Positions 34,122 through 46,990 of a stretch of 64,000 nt of DNA are shown piece by piece. The position numbers and the translations under genes were made by a program. This DNA comes from Rhizopus arrhizus (lineage: Eukaryota; Mucoromycota; Mucoromycetes; Mucorales; Rhizopodaceae): contig JAKZZE010000031.1 in the NCBI GenBank assembly GCA_024220505.1, positions 496,001 to 560,000 on the forward strand, written 5' to 3'. The stretch's first letter is position 1; each line of letters begins with the position of its first letter. The notes beneath the pieces are model-generated. The model saw only the letters and a list, made by a program, of their open reading frames with translations. It had not been told where the DNA came from and ran no database searches.

Positions 34122-37100
34122 ATGGATAAAGAAAACAACAGCAATAGTTTGACCTCTTTCAATTTTGAAACTCAAGACGACCGCATAAACGATGAGGGTG
34201 TCTTATCAAAAATATTGGATAAAGTGAAAAGTGCAGTGTCTGGGCAATCTACAGCAAGGGATCATGATAATGTGTCCGTGCATAGTACTTGCTCTGAAAC
34301 AAGAATTTCTAATTCACATGAACCCAGTGTCATTTCAATACCGCACACTGTTTCAAATCTTACACCAGTGACTGAACATTCTACTGCAAGTACAACTATC
34401 AGTGCAACAAGTCAATTGTTAGGAGCAAAAGATTCAGTCATGGTTAATTTTCCAGTTTCGTCAGATTCTGTTTCAAGATCTTCAACTATTGCGACCACTA
34501 ACGCTACAGTTATCGTAGGCAAACACAACAAAGAAGAGCCTGTTAATGAACCATCACACAACAATTCGACTGTCCAATTCGTCGTGCCATCTACTAGCTC
34601 CAATAGTCTAAATAGAAAATCGTTAGAAGAAAGCTCAGTAGACCTTTTACCTCTGTACACGCGAAAATCAATCGACAGTGATACTCAATCAGTCATCACC
34701 AACTTTTCGATATCTAATTCTAATTCACTCGGCAGGATTTTAGCTCGTTTGAGAGGTCAAAAAAATGATAAAGAATTTTGGATGCCGGACGAACAATGTA
34801 AAGAGTGTTACAAATGTCGTAAACCTTTTACTTTATTAAGAAGAAAACATCACTGTCGTACCTGTGGTATGTTTGGCAAAAGCTATCTATTTGATTGATA
34901 AATGTAACACTATTATAGGTCAAATATTTTGCAGTAAATGTGCTTCTCACATCATATCAGGAAAGCTTTTTAAACAAAAGGGACAAGTGAGAGTATGCAA
35001 CTTTTGTTATGCAGAGCAACAATTACAAAGACACGATGATAGAAACAGTGTTGCAGAGCCTATCATTCATTTCAAATCAACGCATTCGCCTCTTTCAAAG
35101 CAAGTTACTGATGAGACAAGTAGTGAGAATACAGAAAAGACATCATCATTAGAAAAAGCGGAAGATTATAGTTCTCAAATCATACCATCTCAAAAGCCTC
35201 CCTTAGCTGTACCAAACATGCAGATCCCTACTACAGCATTCAAACAACCAAAGAGCACATATGGAAATGAAAATGCAACCACATTTGCAGTAGAGATACC
35301 CATGTATGGCTCTGACTCATACAATTCTCCTCAAGCAGAGAGCCCACATTCACCATTTCATTCTGAACAACCAACATCACCTATTTTATATCACTCTTCT
35401 ATTTCAGCAAACACAGTTAATACCCCAAACATGCCAGATAACCACGTTTATACCGGAGTTAAACGCCTATTAGACGCTGGTTCTTCTTTAATCAAACCTA
35501 GACCAAGATCAAACACTTCTTCTTCTGCTCCTTTATTAGAGGATGCTCGACCACTGCAGCACGGATCTCAACTACCCTTTCGAACTGCATCTTACTTGGA
35601 TCGTGGTGGAGGCACTGTGCTAGCAGAGAGGGAATTAAGTATATTTCCTGGTTCTTCTGTAGAACCAGAGGATGCACAGCATGAAGAAGAACTCAGTACA
35701 TTGTACGATCGTCCCCCAACACCTATTAAAACGCATGCTTATAATGATAAATCCAACGGTAACGGCGGAGAAGATTCAATTTCGCTAACTACCAATGGTG
35801 GTATAAGCGATGACGAATCTTACGATTATAGACTTAGAGCAAAGCGGACAGAGGAATTGCGAGGCAAAAATGTTCCTATTGTCAGTAGTAAATCATCCTA
35901 TCGTACTTATCGAAGACTGAGCCTCACAGGTGCCAATACGCCAAAACTAAGAGGCGGTGGACTTCACCGTCTAAACACATCAGGATTAGCTAAATATGAC
36001 CATGCTCCTTCATCAGCCGGTGGTAGTAACATGACGATGGAACAGATGTGGTCACCCAATCCAATTTTATCGCCATATGAAGATACCAATAAATTTTTCT
36101 CGCAATCAGATAATAACAATCGACTTCGATTAACACCTCGTCAACGTCGTACGTCTGGACCACCTCCTACTGTCGAGCTCAGCCTTAGCGCACGACAGCA
36201 TGCGCGGCGGCTACTTCGACAGCTGATGCAAGATATTCAATTTACAGAGAGTTGCAAGGAAGAATGGGAAGAGGTCATTATGAACATCTTGATGAAAGTG
36301 ACCAACAATGTACAACCTGATACGAGAGCTGGAGATGATATGGATGTACGTCATTATGTAAAAATTAAAAAAATCCCAGGTGGACTACCCTCAGATAGCT
36401 TTTATGCCAAGGGAGTTGTGTGTACTAAGAACGTTGCTCACAAACGTATGGCGAGAAATATGACTAATCCTCGCATACTCATTCTCTTGTTCTCCTTGGA
36501 CTATTCCCGTGTCGAAATGGAAAATCAACTGCTGTCTATCACACCTGTAATCTCCCAAGAAAGAGAGCATATTAGTAAACTTGTGGGACGTATTGTTGCC
36601 TTGAAGCCTTCATTATTGTTAGTCAAGTCAACCGTCTCAAGGTTTGCACTCGAGTTTTTGCTGGAAGCTAATATTCCTGTGATACATAATGTCAAACACA
36701 GCGTAATTGAGGCCGTAGCAAGATGTACTCAGGCGTCTATTATCACCTCAGTTGATAAACTGCAGCATGGCTTGTCATTCGGTCGATGCGGTTCATTTGA
36801 AATCAGAACCTTCATGCACGAGTGGATACCTAATCGAAGAAAAACATACTTAATGTTCGATGATTGCTCTCCTGAACTAGGGGGTACAATTGTCTTGAGA
36901 GGAGAAAAAGTTGAAACATTAAAAATCATCAAAAGACTGATGGACTTTATGGTATTTGTAGTGAACAACCTAAAATATGAAACTTCTTTATTACGTGATT
37001 CTTTTGCCAAAAACCGTGGATCATTAGACTATGATGAAAGAGATAGATCACCACTGGTACAATCAGATACTTTATCTGTTGAAAAGCCTGTGGATTTAGA

Positions 37101-40100
37101 AGATGAAGGCCATAATTACATTACTCGTTCAATTGGACTCTATCAAAACACCATCCTGTCTGTTTCCCAGTTTGTAAACTTTGCTCCACCTTACTTGCTG
37201 TTAAAGCTAAAAGAAATGGATGAAAAATTGGCCATGATTTATCAGCAAAAGCGTCGAAAATCAACTTCCTGTTTTTCAATATTGAAAGATTCATCCTCAT
37301 CTGCATCTACACCAGCTGCTCTTATGTTATCTGCATCGCCCACTCGATCTACATTTGATAAGCAACCTGCCAGTCAAGTTCGATCCAGTGTTGATAAGCA
37401 TTCGATGAGTTATCCTACCTCTACATCTTCTTACGATGCACAAGATGGGGGTGATATCGCACTAGAAGCTGAACACGAATTGATTGCAAAAAGCCATCAA
37501 GTCACTCGTGCCTGGGAGACTTACAATGGTGAGACACCAGAGAGCATTAGTCCATTTTATCACCAAAACCTGGTCGTTCTCTATTCAAGTGTCTGCACAG
37601 TCACTACGGTACCTTGCCAGGGGCCTGAGATTCGTATCTTTGGCTATTATCGACTTCCCTCTGACAAGACGCTAGGACAATATATCATGGATCTTTGCGT
37701 AGATGCACATCAGCCATGTACTTCTTTCATGTGTAACCATCCTGTATTGCAGCATTATCGCTCTTATGCCCATGGAAATGCTCGAATCAATGTGATGATA
37801 GAACCTTTTGCCTGTCCACTACCTGGCATGTCCGACAAATTATTGATGTGGAGTTATTGTCGAAAGTGCAATAAGCCAACACCAGTACTTCCGATGTCTG
37901 AAAACACTTGGAATTATTCATTTGGTAAGTTTCTGGAGATATTTCTGTATCAAGAAGGTGTTCATTGTCGTGCAGACATCTGCCCTCATGATATGTCTAA
38001 AAATCACGTTCGTTATTTTGGTTATATGGACATGACAGTGCGATTTCAATATGACTCTATCGATCTTTTGGAAGTAGCTGTACCGCCAATGAAACTGTAT
38101 ATTAAGAGCAAAGTCCAAAGAGATCTTAAGGAGGCCGAGCTCAAATCACTACGCTTAAAGATCAATCGCTTTTATCAGTCCATCATTGATCGCAACAAAT
38201 CGTTCCCGTTTGATTTAGTAGATCCAAGAAAATTGGAGTCATGCAAAAATGAGCTTCAAGAGCTCTCGTTGGAAGCACAAGGTGAAAAGAAGGATGTGCT
38301 GCAGTTGCTGCAAAATATCTATGCTACTTCAGATCCAAATGATACATTGACGATTAACAGTGTGCGCAGGAATCTATTTCAAATTGTAGCTCACTGGGAG
38401 GCTGTCTATACTGATTTAGTGCGCTTTTATCTAGAGCCTGAACGTGAGTTGAAAAAGATCACCACGATTCATTTGCGAAAGATGTTTCCTACTGATTTGT
38501 CCAACATGGATACTGATGAGCGTACAAAGCGAGCTACAGAGGTAACAGACTTGCCTTTGCTGGGCATTGGCTTGGATGATGATGAAGATGGCTTGATTGA
38601 TTATACACTCAAAAAGAAATCCATGACATCAATAAAGACCAACGAAACTGTCGTGAAGTCAAACAAACCCATGATCATGCCGAACTTGCTGTCATCACCG
38701 TCCTTTACAGCAAGCACAGGCTCATCAGATGAAGACGATTCAATGTCGACTGTAGATATACCATCAGACAGCAAAATCTCCTTCTTACGTCCCGAACTAA
38801 GAAGACGGCTTTCACTTGAACTTATGCGAGAACTCAATGAAAAATTTAGATTTGAAGAAGGCACAGGTGGAGGAAACAACATGAATACAAGTGAATTTGA
38901 TCCACTTAATCAAGCGGACTCTAATAAATACATGAGACTGAGAACAACTGGTTCTCTTTCTGCTGCGTTCACACCATCTCGTATACCGCTGTATTCTGGC
39001 AAAAACTCTTCTTTGCTTTATCCATCTTATAAAAAGGATACAGCAAGCGTTCACGACAGCATGTCTGGACGTAAGCAGTCTCCACCGATGGTTGTTCAAG
39101 GAGATCATTTATCTATTGATTTCCCTGTGTTATGTCGACTTCCACCTCTTCATCAGCGACATCACTCTGTTGATCACAGCCAACGTATTCATCAAAGATA
39201 CGGCAAATCAAAGGTATTACTTCAGTCAGATAATAAGGATGATCTTGAGTTTCACCCAAGCTATTTGCGAAGAAGTGTGACATCCAGAGATAAGAGGTTC
39301 CGCTCCCGCTTGCCACGTAAAAAGACCTATATTCAAGTCTACACTCAGGCCAATGACCTTGTGAAGGAGGATATTGATGATGAGTTCTACCCCGGGGACC
39401 AAATGGAAGATGCATTCTCTGTCAACTCTCGACACATCAAACGCAGTATGACAACACCAAGACATAAGCACCTTCTTGACTCTCATCGTACAGCACAACA
39501 TATGAAATTTAGCGAACAACGACTTGATAGTGGAACAGATGCAGATAATGATGATGATTCTGATGACGAACTTGATGAAACATCAGATATAGAGGATGGT
39601 AACTTGGATTATTTTTCATCTGCTGCCCCTTTCACTTATGAAGTACTCAATGAATCCAGTGAGAGTAGTGATAAAGCAAAAGACACATCCAAAGAGAGTA
39701 TGATGATTAAAAGCAGCCTTCCTTCTTCAAACTACTCGGTCCTGAAGCCTTACATTACTTTCAGTGATGGACAGATTGACATGTCTTCAGGTGCATCAGG
39801 CGATGATGATACAGATCGTGATCTTCCCTGTGCTTCAGATCTTCTTATGGCTCAACAGCAGCAGCCTTCTGCCAATGATAATTTGACGATCAACGATTTA
39901 CATAATATACATCCAGATCTTGCAAATAATTCTGCAAGTACGTCTTTGCGTTATATCACTACCACGACAACAGCTGTCGATGAAAATCGACATTCGCCAG
40001 AAAAGATGTCATTCATGAAAACGTTAACAAATTTTTTGACAGATAGCGGTATAGGAAATCTTTTGCCGTTAGAATTTCCATTGTAAGTCTTACAGATATA

Positions 40101-41550
40101 AAACTCTTCGCAAATTAATTTTTTTGAACAGACAACCAACAGAGCACTTGTTTCCTGATTCATTTGTAGCAGTAAAAGAAGATGAACCGAGTACGATCAT
40201 TGCGTATACACTTAGTTCAGAGGACTACCTTGATAAAATGCATGATATTCAGAATGAACGTCACAACGCAGGAATAGCAACAAATGAATCTGTGATGAAC
40301 GAAAAAAAAGTACCTTTGGAAAACGCAACATCTGAAAATGGAGTCCATCATCAAACGACAGATGATATACAAGGCACACTTTTGCGTGAGTCTGGTAGCC
40401 ATATGAGATATAGCAAGTATCTAATGATGATTGTTTTCTGGTTACTAAACTGATCTATAGACTTTTCTACTGGATCAACCAAGTTTTTCTGTAAAATCTT
40501 CTTTTCAGAACAATTCGATGCCCTTAGAAGAAATTGTGGGTGCGATGAAAGTTATATCATGTCTTTAGCCAACTGTATAAAATGGGATTCATCCGGTGGT
40601 AAATCAGGTTCTGCATTCTTGAAAACGAAAGGTAAATATAAAAGGGAGAGAACAGGGATTTTATTTAGATTTTAGATGATCGCTTGCTTATGAAGCAAAT
40701 GTCCAAATACGAACTTGATGCATTTCTTGGGTTTGCACCTGCTTATTTCCAATACATGTCTGAAGCATTCTTTAGTGAGCTACCTACTGCTCTTGCAAAG
40801 ATATTTGGATTTTATAGTATTGGCTACAAGAATTCTAGTACAGGAAAGTCGATGAGAATGGATGTTTTAGTCATGGAAAATTTATTTTATCAAAGAAACG
40901 TTAAAAAAGTAAAAAATATAGAAGGATATAGATTGATACTAATGATAAAGTAGATTTTTGATCTTAAAGGTTCAATGAGGAATAGACATGTTCAATCCAC
41001 TGGAAAGCAAGATGAAGTCTTGTTGGATGAAAATTTAGTAGAATGTAAGTTTTATAACACCAAATTCATTTTGTTAATGATATTATCGTTTAGTGATTTA
41101 TCAATCGCCGCTTTTCATTCGCGCACATTCAAAAGAAATACTCCGCAGTTCTCTTCATAATGACACACTGTTCTTGTCCAACCGAAATGTGATGGATTAT
41201 TCATTACTTGTAGGTATTGATACAGAAAGACAAGAATTGGTTGTAGGCATTGTTGGTAAATATAGGTTTACAACTACTATATAAAATAATAAAGCGTTCA
41301 TTTAGATTTCATCAGAACCTTTACATGGGACAAAAAGCTTGAAAGCTGGGTAAAAGAGTCTGGAATATTAGGAGGAGGAGGTAAAGAACCGACGATCGTG
41401 TCACCACGACAATACAGAATAAGATTCAGAGAAGCCATGGAAAGATACTTTTTGATGGTTCCCGATTTCTGGGCTCTGACAAGACAAAATAGATCTTATA
41501 CTATTTTACACCATCATACCACATTACCATCGATTGAAGGAAAGAATTAG
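34122..41550 (+). CDS. FAB1: 1-phosphatidylinositol-3-phosphate 5-kinase (PIKfyve/Fab1)
   Basis: Makes PI(3,5)P2 on endosome/vacuole membranes. Eight exons: 34122-34866, 34919-40082, 40132-40412, 40461-40631, 40676-40908, 40954-41044, 41094-41255, 41306-41550, giving 2363 aa with all phases consistent. Intron 3 is GC-AG (donor GCAAGT at 40413); the rest are GT-AG, 44-52 nt. The FYVE domain spans about 223-280 and has the WxxD-like WMPD, RRKHHCR and RVC signatures, with intron 1 inside it. A Cpn60/TCP1-like domain lies at about 740-940 and the conserved Cys-rich CCR region at about 1130-1320. The PIP kinase domain at about 2060-2345 shows LLMKQM (ATP Lys), [17 protein letters not shown] and [14 protein letters not shown] long disordered Ser-rich and acidic linker lies between CCR and kinase. 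Stop codon is 9 bp from the end of the opposite-strand gene. Confidence 0.95.
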
Positions 41551-41559
41551 TTTTTTTAT

Positions 41560-42737
41560 TTATTTATTAAAAAAAGTAGTACCGCGTTTTAATGCTGGAG
41601 AATCTGTATCAAATGATTTTCTTCTTTTACGTAGTTGGTCTACGTAGGATGTATCAATGAAATATTCTGCTAGAATGACTTCAAGTTCTTCTACTCTTGA
41701 ACTAAGCTCATTACTTCGTGCTTGTTCTTTAAGAAGTATGTTGTGTATCGTGTGAACATCTGCAGTGGATGCATCATTTGTTGATTTTATGCTAGTGTCA
41801 TTTGTAGGTGACAATGTAAAGGGATCATTAGTTAAGGGTGATCGTGGTTGTGAAGGCACTTGAGCTTGTCTATCAAAAAAGGATTCATAAGCCTGTTGGC
41901 TTGAAGCTACATTGTTATTTCCTGATGGAATATCCAATGTAAAAAAATTTTCTTCGACTGGACTTTTTTCAAAAGTTTTCATTTCAGTGGTTTCCTTATT
42001 GAGTGGTATCGTTGTCATACTTTCTGGTCTGCCTGTTGTCTCATGATTGTTTGGTTTATTACGAAAGAACCAAGGTAAGACAGATTTAGCTGAAGAAGTG
42101 GTTGACACTGGCTGATCTTGCATGAATGCATCATTTTCCTCCTTCTTATGCTTTCTTTTACTAATGAATACAGGCACATGATGTACCAAGCCCCAAGGTG
42201 TTAGTCTTGTCATACCAAAAAATAAAATATAGACTGTTGTTAAAACACCATAACAACCACCTGCTAAAGCAAGAGAAGCAAGTAAAGTATGTTGTCTAAC
42301 TTCTGTCTACGAGTAGTTTAGTATATAACAATCATGTTATATAACGTACCTTGACATCAATTGTACTCTGTGCTAATTGAACAGATAAAAGACCATGAAA
42401 AAGCTAATAAAGAAATCAATAGGGCGTACAAAAAAAAATATGAATCTTACACTTCGATTAATCACAGGTGCTGGTGGATTATCAGAAAGTGGCCAATTTT
42501 GTTGAAAGTTGGGGAGGGTATTGATATCGATATAGTTTGGTGTCTAAGATGTGCTGTTAGTTTCAGTCTATGAATTCATTATAATTACAAATCCAATAAT
42601 AGCAGCAGCATCGCGTGGTCTAATAGCTCGATAACGTTCTGGAGAATAAAAAATAGATGATGTATGGTTCATATAAGTGGTTGCTCTGGTTGCACCAAGT
42701 TTGATGTTGGTGTACATTAATGTCTAATATATAAAAC

Positions 42738-42771
<34 letters not shown>

Positions 42772-43438
42772 TGATTTATTTGTTACTACTTACCTCCATA
42801 GGTGTATTGCCTACAGTATAAGCTTTCCAAGAGCTAAATCTAGGGTCATAAAGTTGAATTGCCATCGCAGGAACTGAAAGCGAAGCATAAGATACATTAT
42901 ATAAATTATCAATCTTCCAATAAAAATCTAGTCTTCTCAAGGCATCTCTGTTGTCATACGTAAGGCCTGTTGTCATACGATACGTGTTGTTTGTTTCAAA
43001 CACCCAGCATTTTGATGTACTTCCATCATTAGCACCAGGTCTAAAGAACCTCTGCCAGCAATTATCAATAGGTACAGTAGTCCAATTATAATACATTGCT
43101 GAGCAGTGAACAACTTGCATAGTTGAATTTTGTATACAAAACTCAATATCTGGTGTTTCAATATACGATGTGATTTCTTCTGATGAGTTCTGAATTAAAG
43201 GACGATCATGATATATCTATTCCACAATTGTCAGAATCAAATTTATGAAGTCCAGTCTGTTTACTAAATTTATTAAATAACCGCAAAATGCCAAAAACAG
43301 GGCTCCCATTATAATCGCAGTAGTTCCTCGACTATAAACCAAAGCTCTAGGTTCTAAAGGCTAAAATAATTTTAAGTTTTTTTTTTTTGTATGTTATTGA
43401 TTTACCCTTCTGTAACATGCTTCAGGTATAAAATGCAT
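41560..43438 (-). CDS. Two-pass membrane glycoprotein, unrecognised
   Basis: Seven exons inferred on the minus strand: 43438-43406, 43360-43265, 43216-42794, 42723-42589, 42543-42451, 42367-42350 (18 nt), 42306-41560, giving 514 aa with consistent frames. Residues 1-20 are polar, followed by TM1 (IIMGALFLAFCGYLINL). A lumenal or extracellular part of about 230 residues is rich in N-glycosylation sequons (NSS, NST, NWT, NNT, NVS, NHT) and has several Cys. TM2 is LLASLALAGGCYGVLTTVYI, and a cytosolic tail of about 220 residues is Ser/Thr-rich with a helical end (SRVEELEVILAEYF). I recognise no family. It looks like a lineage-specific surface or endomembrane protein. Its 3' end abuts PIKfyve tail-to-tail. 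Intron 3 contains a 28-nt homopolymer. Confidence 0.75.
42741..42768. repeat. 28-nt A homopolymer inside an intron
   Basis: Poly-A on the plus strand (poly-T on the coding strand) just before the 3' splice site of intron 3 of the membrane-protein gene, where it can serve as a polypyrimidine tract. Confidence 0.85.
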
Positions 43439-45280
43439 TTTTTTTGAAGAAGAAAAAAGAAAGAAAAAGAAAAAGAAAAGAAAATTAGATTATTTGATAG
43501 TTTGTTTGTATTTTTTTTTACGTTGTACTCTGTGTTACCTAATGTTGGCAATAGATCTAGTAAATTATTGTTTCAAACAATAATGAAAATATTTAGAGAA
43601 GTTCTGTAATTCCTTTTAAATTCTTTATTGCTTTTCCCTTGTTTAGTGATAACATTGAATAAAGTTGTGTCTATGCACAGCATTTGACTAGAAAAGCCAT
43701 ACATATAAGTTTGCTTCATTCGTAGATCACGAATTTCTTGTGTATCCACATTATGCACTTACTACATTTGGTTCGGAACAGCCACCTTTTTTATTTGCTC
43801 CAAACAAGTTTTAAAGCAAGATTTAATAATAAAGTGGCAATTTTTTAAAGGAAATGTTTGTTTTCATCAACAAGTGGAAATAATACTGTTTAAGACATAC
43901 AAACTTTATATACAAAACACTTGGCTTATATCAATTAAATGTCTCAAAGAAGAGCGAGAGAGAGATTTCATGATCATTAAATTCATTAACACTCATTTTG
44001 AGTTCAAAAGAAAAACTAATGAATTTTTTTTCGGGAATCCTTGAAGACTTTTACTTTTTTTTTTTATAATTTTATAATTTCATCTTTTATTGATGCTTCC
44101 ATACACATACCAACAGAGTGTACCATTAAGAGGCTCACTTGTGACCTTCGACTAGTGTTTATCAAACAAAATGATGAAGGTTATTTATACAAAAACTGAG
44201 GAATGCTTCTAGATAAAGATATGTCATTACAGCTTTATATATTCATGACCAACGCCCTACAAAGGTTTATCCTTTTTGATAACTTATTATTCTTTAGAGC
44301 CCACTCTATCTCTTTTTTATTTCATTTTTAGAAGCGCTTTAAAGTTGAACATAAACAGAATAGAAAGAAAGCAAACCTGAATCGACGGCCATCGATTATG
44401 CTTGATTAGCTAAAATCCATTCTTTTTTTTTTTTTTTTTTTTCTTTTTCTTTTTTCTTTCTTTTTTCTTTCTTTTTCAAAATTAAAAAGAGTTTGTTGTT
44501 TAGTATGATTAGGTTAGCTTCTAAATCTATATAGCCTATGTTGACCTTTGACAATCACTGAAGCTCTCATCTACAAATAGTATTCTTAATACAACATAGA
44601 GAAAAACAAGGTACAATGAGAGTGTTGATTGGATAAGCAGTGATAGGTTTATTAGGTGCACTTGTCACGGAAGTGGGTTTGTTTAGAGACTTATGTCAGT
44701 ATGATAAGTAAAGTCCGTTTCTTTTTTTTTTTTTTAAAAAAAAAAAGGTAGAAAAGCTTACGGTTCAAGGTAACCAGCAAGGCCAATGAATAATGTTTTT
44801 GTGAGCAAAGCAGTCTATTGAATGATTCTCATGTCGTTTTTAGCTACTATTTTCCCAATCTACATCCCAATAATATTTTGTTGGAGATTCAGGATGTATG
44901 TATTATGGATACTTATTAAAGGGAGAAAATGGATTGTTTTATTATTCTGGTAAGAAAATATAGGCTTGTCTTGTTTTGAAAAACAAGTTATTTGAATCAT
45001 ATACGTTACAACTTGGTAACTGTCTTTTGAAAGTGGATGGCTGTCTTAGATCCATGGTTAGTACATAATCATTTTGATCTTTCTCATATATAACATAAAG
45101 ACGTTGCTTTGGATGTTACTAAGCTATGATTAGCAATATTTGCTCTTACTTACAGAATCTATTTAGTTTAAAGGGATAAATCAATGAGAAGAAGATGTGA
45201 TGAGAAAAAAAAAAAGGATATTTAGATTACATAAAGTCATACTTCTCATAGGGAATAAAAGAGCCCCAAAAAAGCTTGAT
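43439..45280. other. Gene-poor region, left part
   Basis: No supported gene. From about 44617 a short protein-like stretch with stops (VIGLLGALVTEVGLFRDL) occurs, then a second piece near 44880, perhaps remnants of one decayed gene. T-rich tracts at 44051-44066 and 44421-44482. Confidence 0.35.
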
Positions 45281-45315
45281 AGCTCTCTCTTTCTCTTTCT
45301 CTCTTTCTCTCTCTC

Positions 45316-45380
<65 letters not shown>

Positions 45381-45390
45381 ATCTATCTCT
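45281..45390. repeat. (CT)n / (CTTT)n microsatellite
   Basis: About 105 bp of CT-rich simple repeat, largely pure CT in the middle. The long reading frames through it (Ser/Leu runs) are artefacts. Confidence 0.95.
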
Positions 45391-45442
45391 TTGTTGGGAA
45401 AGATCCTTGTTACTTTTTGTCAGACAATTGCTTTTCTTATTT

Positions 45443-45479
<37 letters not shown>

Positions 45480-46639
45480 CATTCATCACAATCAGCAAAA
45501 AGGTTACTTTCCTTTATATTTTATATCCTAAAGATGTTGCTCATTCCTTTGAAATGAAGACAATTAGTGTTTGCTTCTTTTCTACAAATCTGGTTTTTCC
45601 TCTACCTGCACAGGAAAAAACCTACAATTTGACATGATCATCATAAAAATATATACTTTTATACTGTTAGCTGCTAAAGTCATTGCAGCTTGACTATGAT
45701 AAGTTTTGCTTCTCTTTATCCTCTTTGTTATGTATCTTTTTTCTTTTTCACTTTTCCTTTCTAGGAGTTTTTGATTTTTGTAAATGAATGATAAAGATGA
45801 CACAGATATCATTCATCTTTGTAGTAACATTAGCAACCTATCCAAAAGTTCTTTATACGGTAATTAGATACATGAGCTGTGATTTAAGCCATAATCAACC
45901 AATATCAAAGAGCATGATGGCAATAGAGTCTTTTTGTTTTCAGTCACAGGATAAGATACTATTGTGGACAGATGAACCCTTCACTTATTTTAAACAATTA
46001 ACAGAAAGGTTAATAGCTACTAGTATCTTTTTTTAAAAGCTAAATGATATTCTAATTGCAGGCTTTTAAATGTAGATTACGCTTATATACAAGACTAGGT
46101 GATGCTATGAATTCAAGTCTTCTTGTAGATCATAGAAGTGATGAAAGATAGGAAAGATGATGAAGCCTATATCTTTACATAAGGCCAATACACTTATCCT
46201 ATCTATTATAGTACTTTATATTTTCTTGCCTTTGAATTACATTTTACTTTACTGTGTAATGATCTTATGGCTTGGATAATCTGGCTATTTTTTTTTTTTT
46301 TTTTTTTTCGGCTTTGATGACCCAGTTATTTAATACATTGTTCATCATAGCTAGCAATGCTGGTATCAATTCTATTTGTATATACAAACATAGATATAGC
46401 ATCACAAACTGGGTGTATGCTACTATCTGCTTATTTGTATACTAAATAACACTATCCCCATTCTGATCAATGGGATATGCTATCTATCTTGTATTAAGCA
46501 CGTATCATCCACAGTCAACGTATGATTATCGATGTCAATTGACCAATTAGTGTCCTTTGTTTCTATTAAGGGTGGCTTTTATACTTATTCGGATGATCCA
46601 TTATGTTTTTATAAACCAGTAGTCCTATGCCATCTCGCC

Positions 46640-46688
<49 letters not shown>

Positions 46689-46940
46689 AAGATTCTAACT
46701 TGGCTCATAATAAACTAGTCAATGTCCATCTAGACAAAGATAGCCTTCTCGTTGACATGTATTATCATCATCCGCATTGCGGAAAGTGATCACGCTTCAT
46801 TGTTCCTTGTTCTTTCTTTCTTTTTCTTTCTTTTTCTTTCCTTTTCTTTCTTTTCATTTTGTTTCTTATAAACATCACCAGACTTATCAATGCAAAGTTA
46901 ATATACACTTGTATAGATTCTATAAGATGGCTTCTTTCTT
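45391..46940. other. Gene-poor region, homopolymer-rich
   Basis: Contains a 34-nt T run (45446-45479), a T run at 46286-46308, a 43-nt A run (46643-46685) and a CTTT-type tract (46808-46855). Protein-like fragments on the plus strand (for example QDKILLWTDEPFTYFKQLTE at 45950-46010, followed by an intron-like GTTAAT...TTGCAG and RLLNVDYAYIQD) suggest a decayed gene, but stops and shifts prevent any firm call. Confidence 0.35.
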
Positions 46941-46990
46941 CTTCTTCTTATTTCTTCTTATTTCTTCTTATTTCTTCTTATTTCTTCTCC
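46941..46990. repeat. 10-bp tandem repeat TTTCTTCTTA
   Basis: About five units of a TTTCTTCTTA minisatellite, the first and last imperfect. Confidence 0.85.

Noticed and set aside
42361..42573. Plus-strand ORF of 70 codons
   Set aside because: Antisense to well-supported exons of the minus-strand membrane protein.
45197..45637. Reading frame of 146 codons across the CT repeat
   Set aside because: It exists only because simple repeats and a T run lack stops; Ser/Leu/Phe runs show no protein character.
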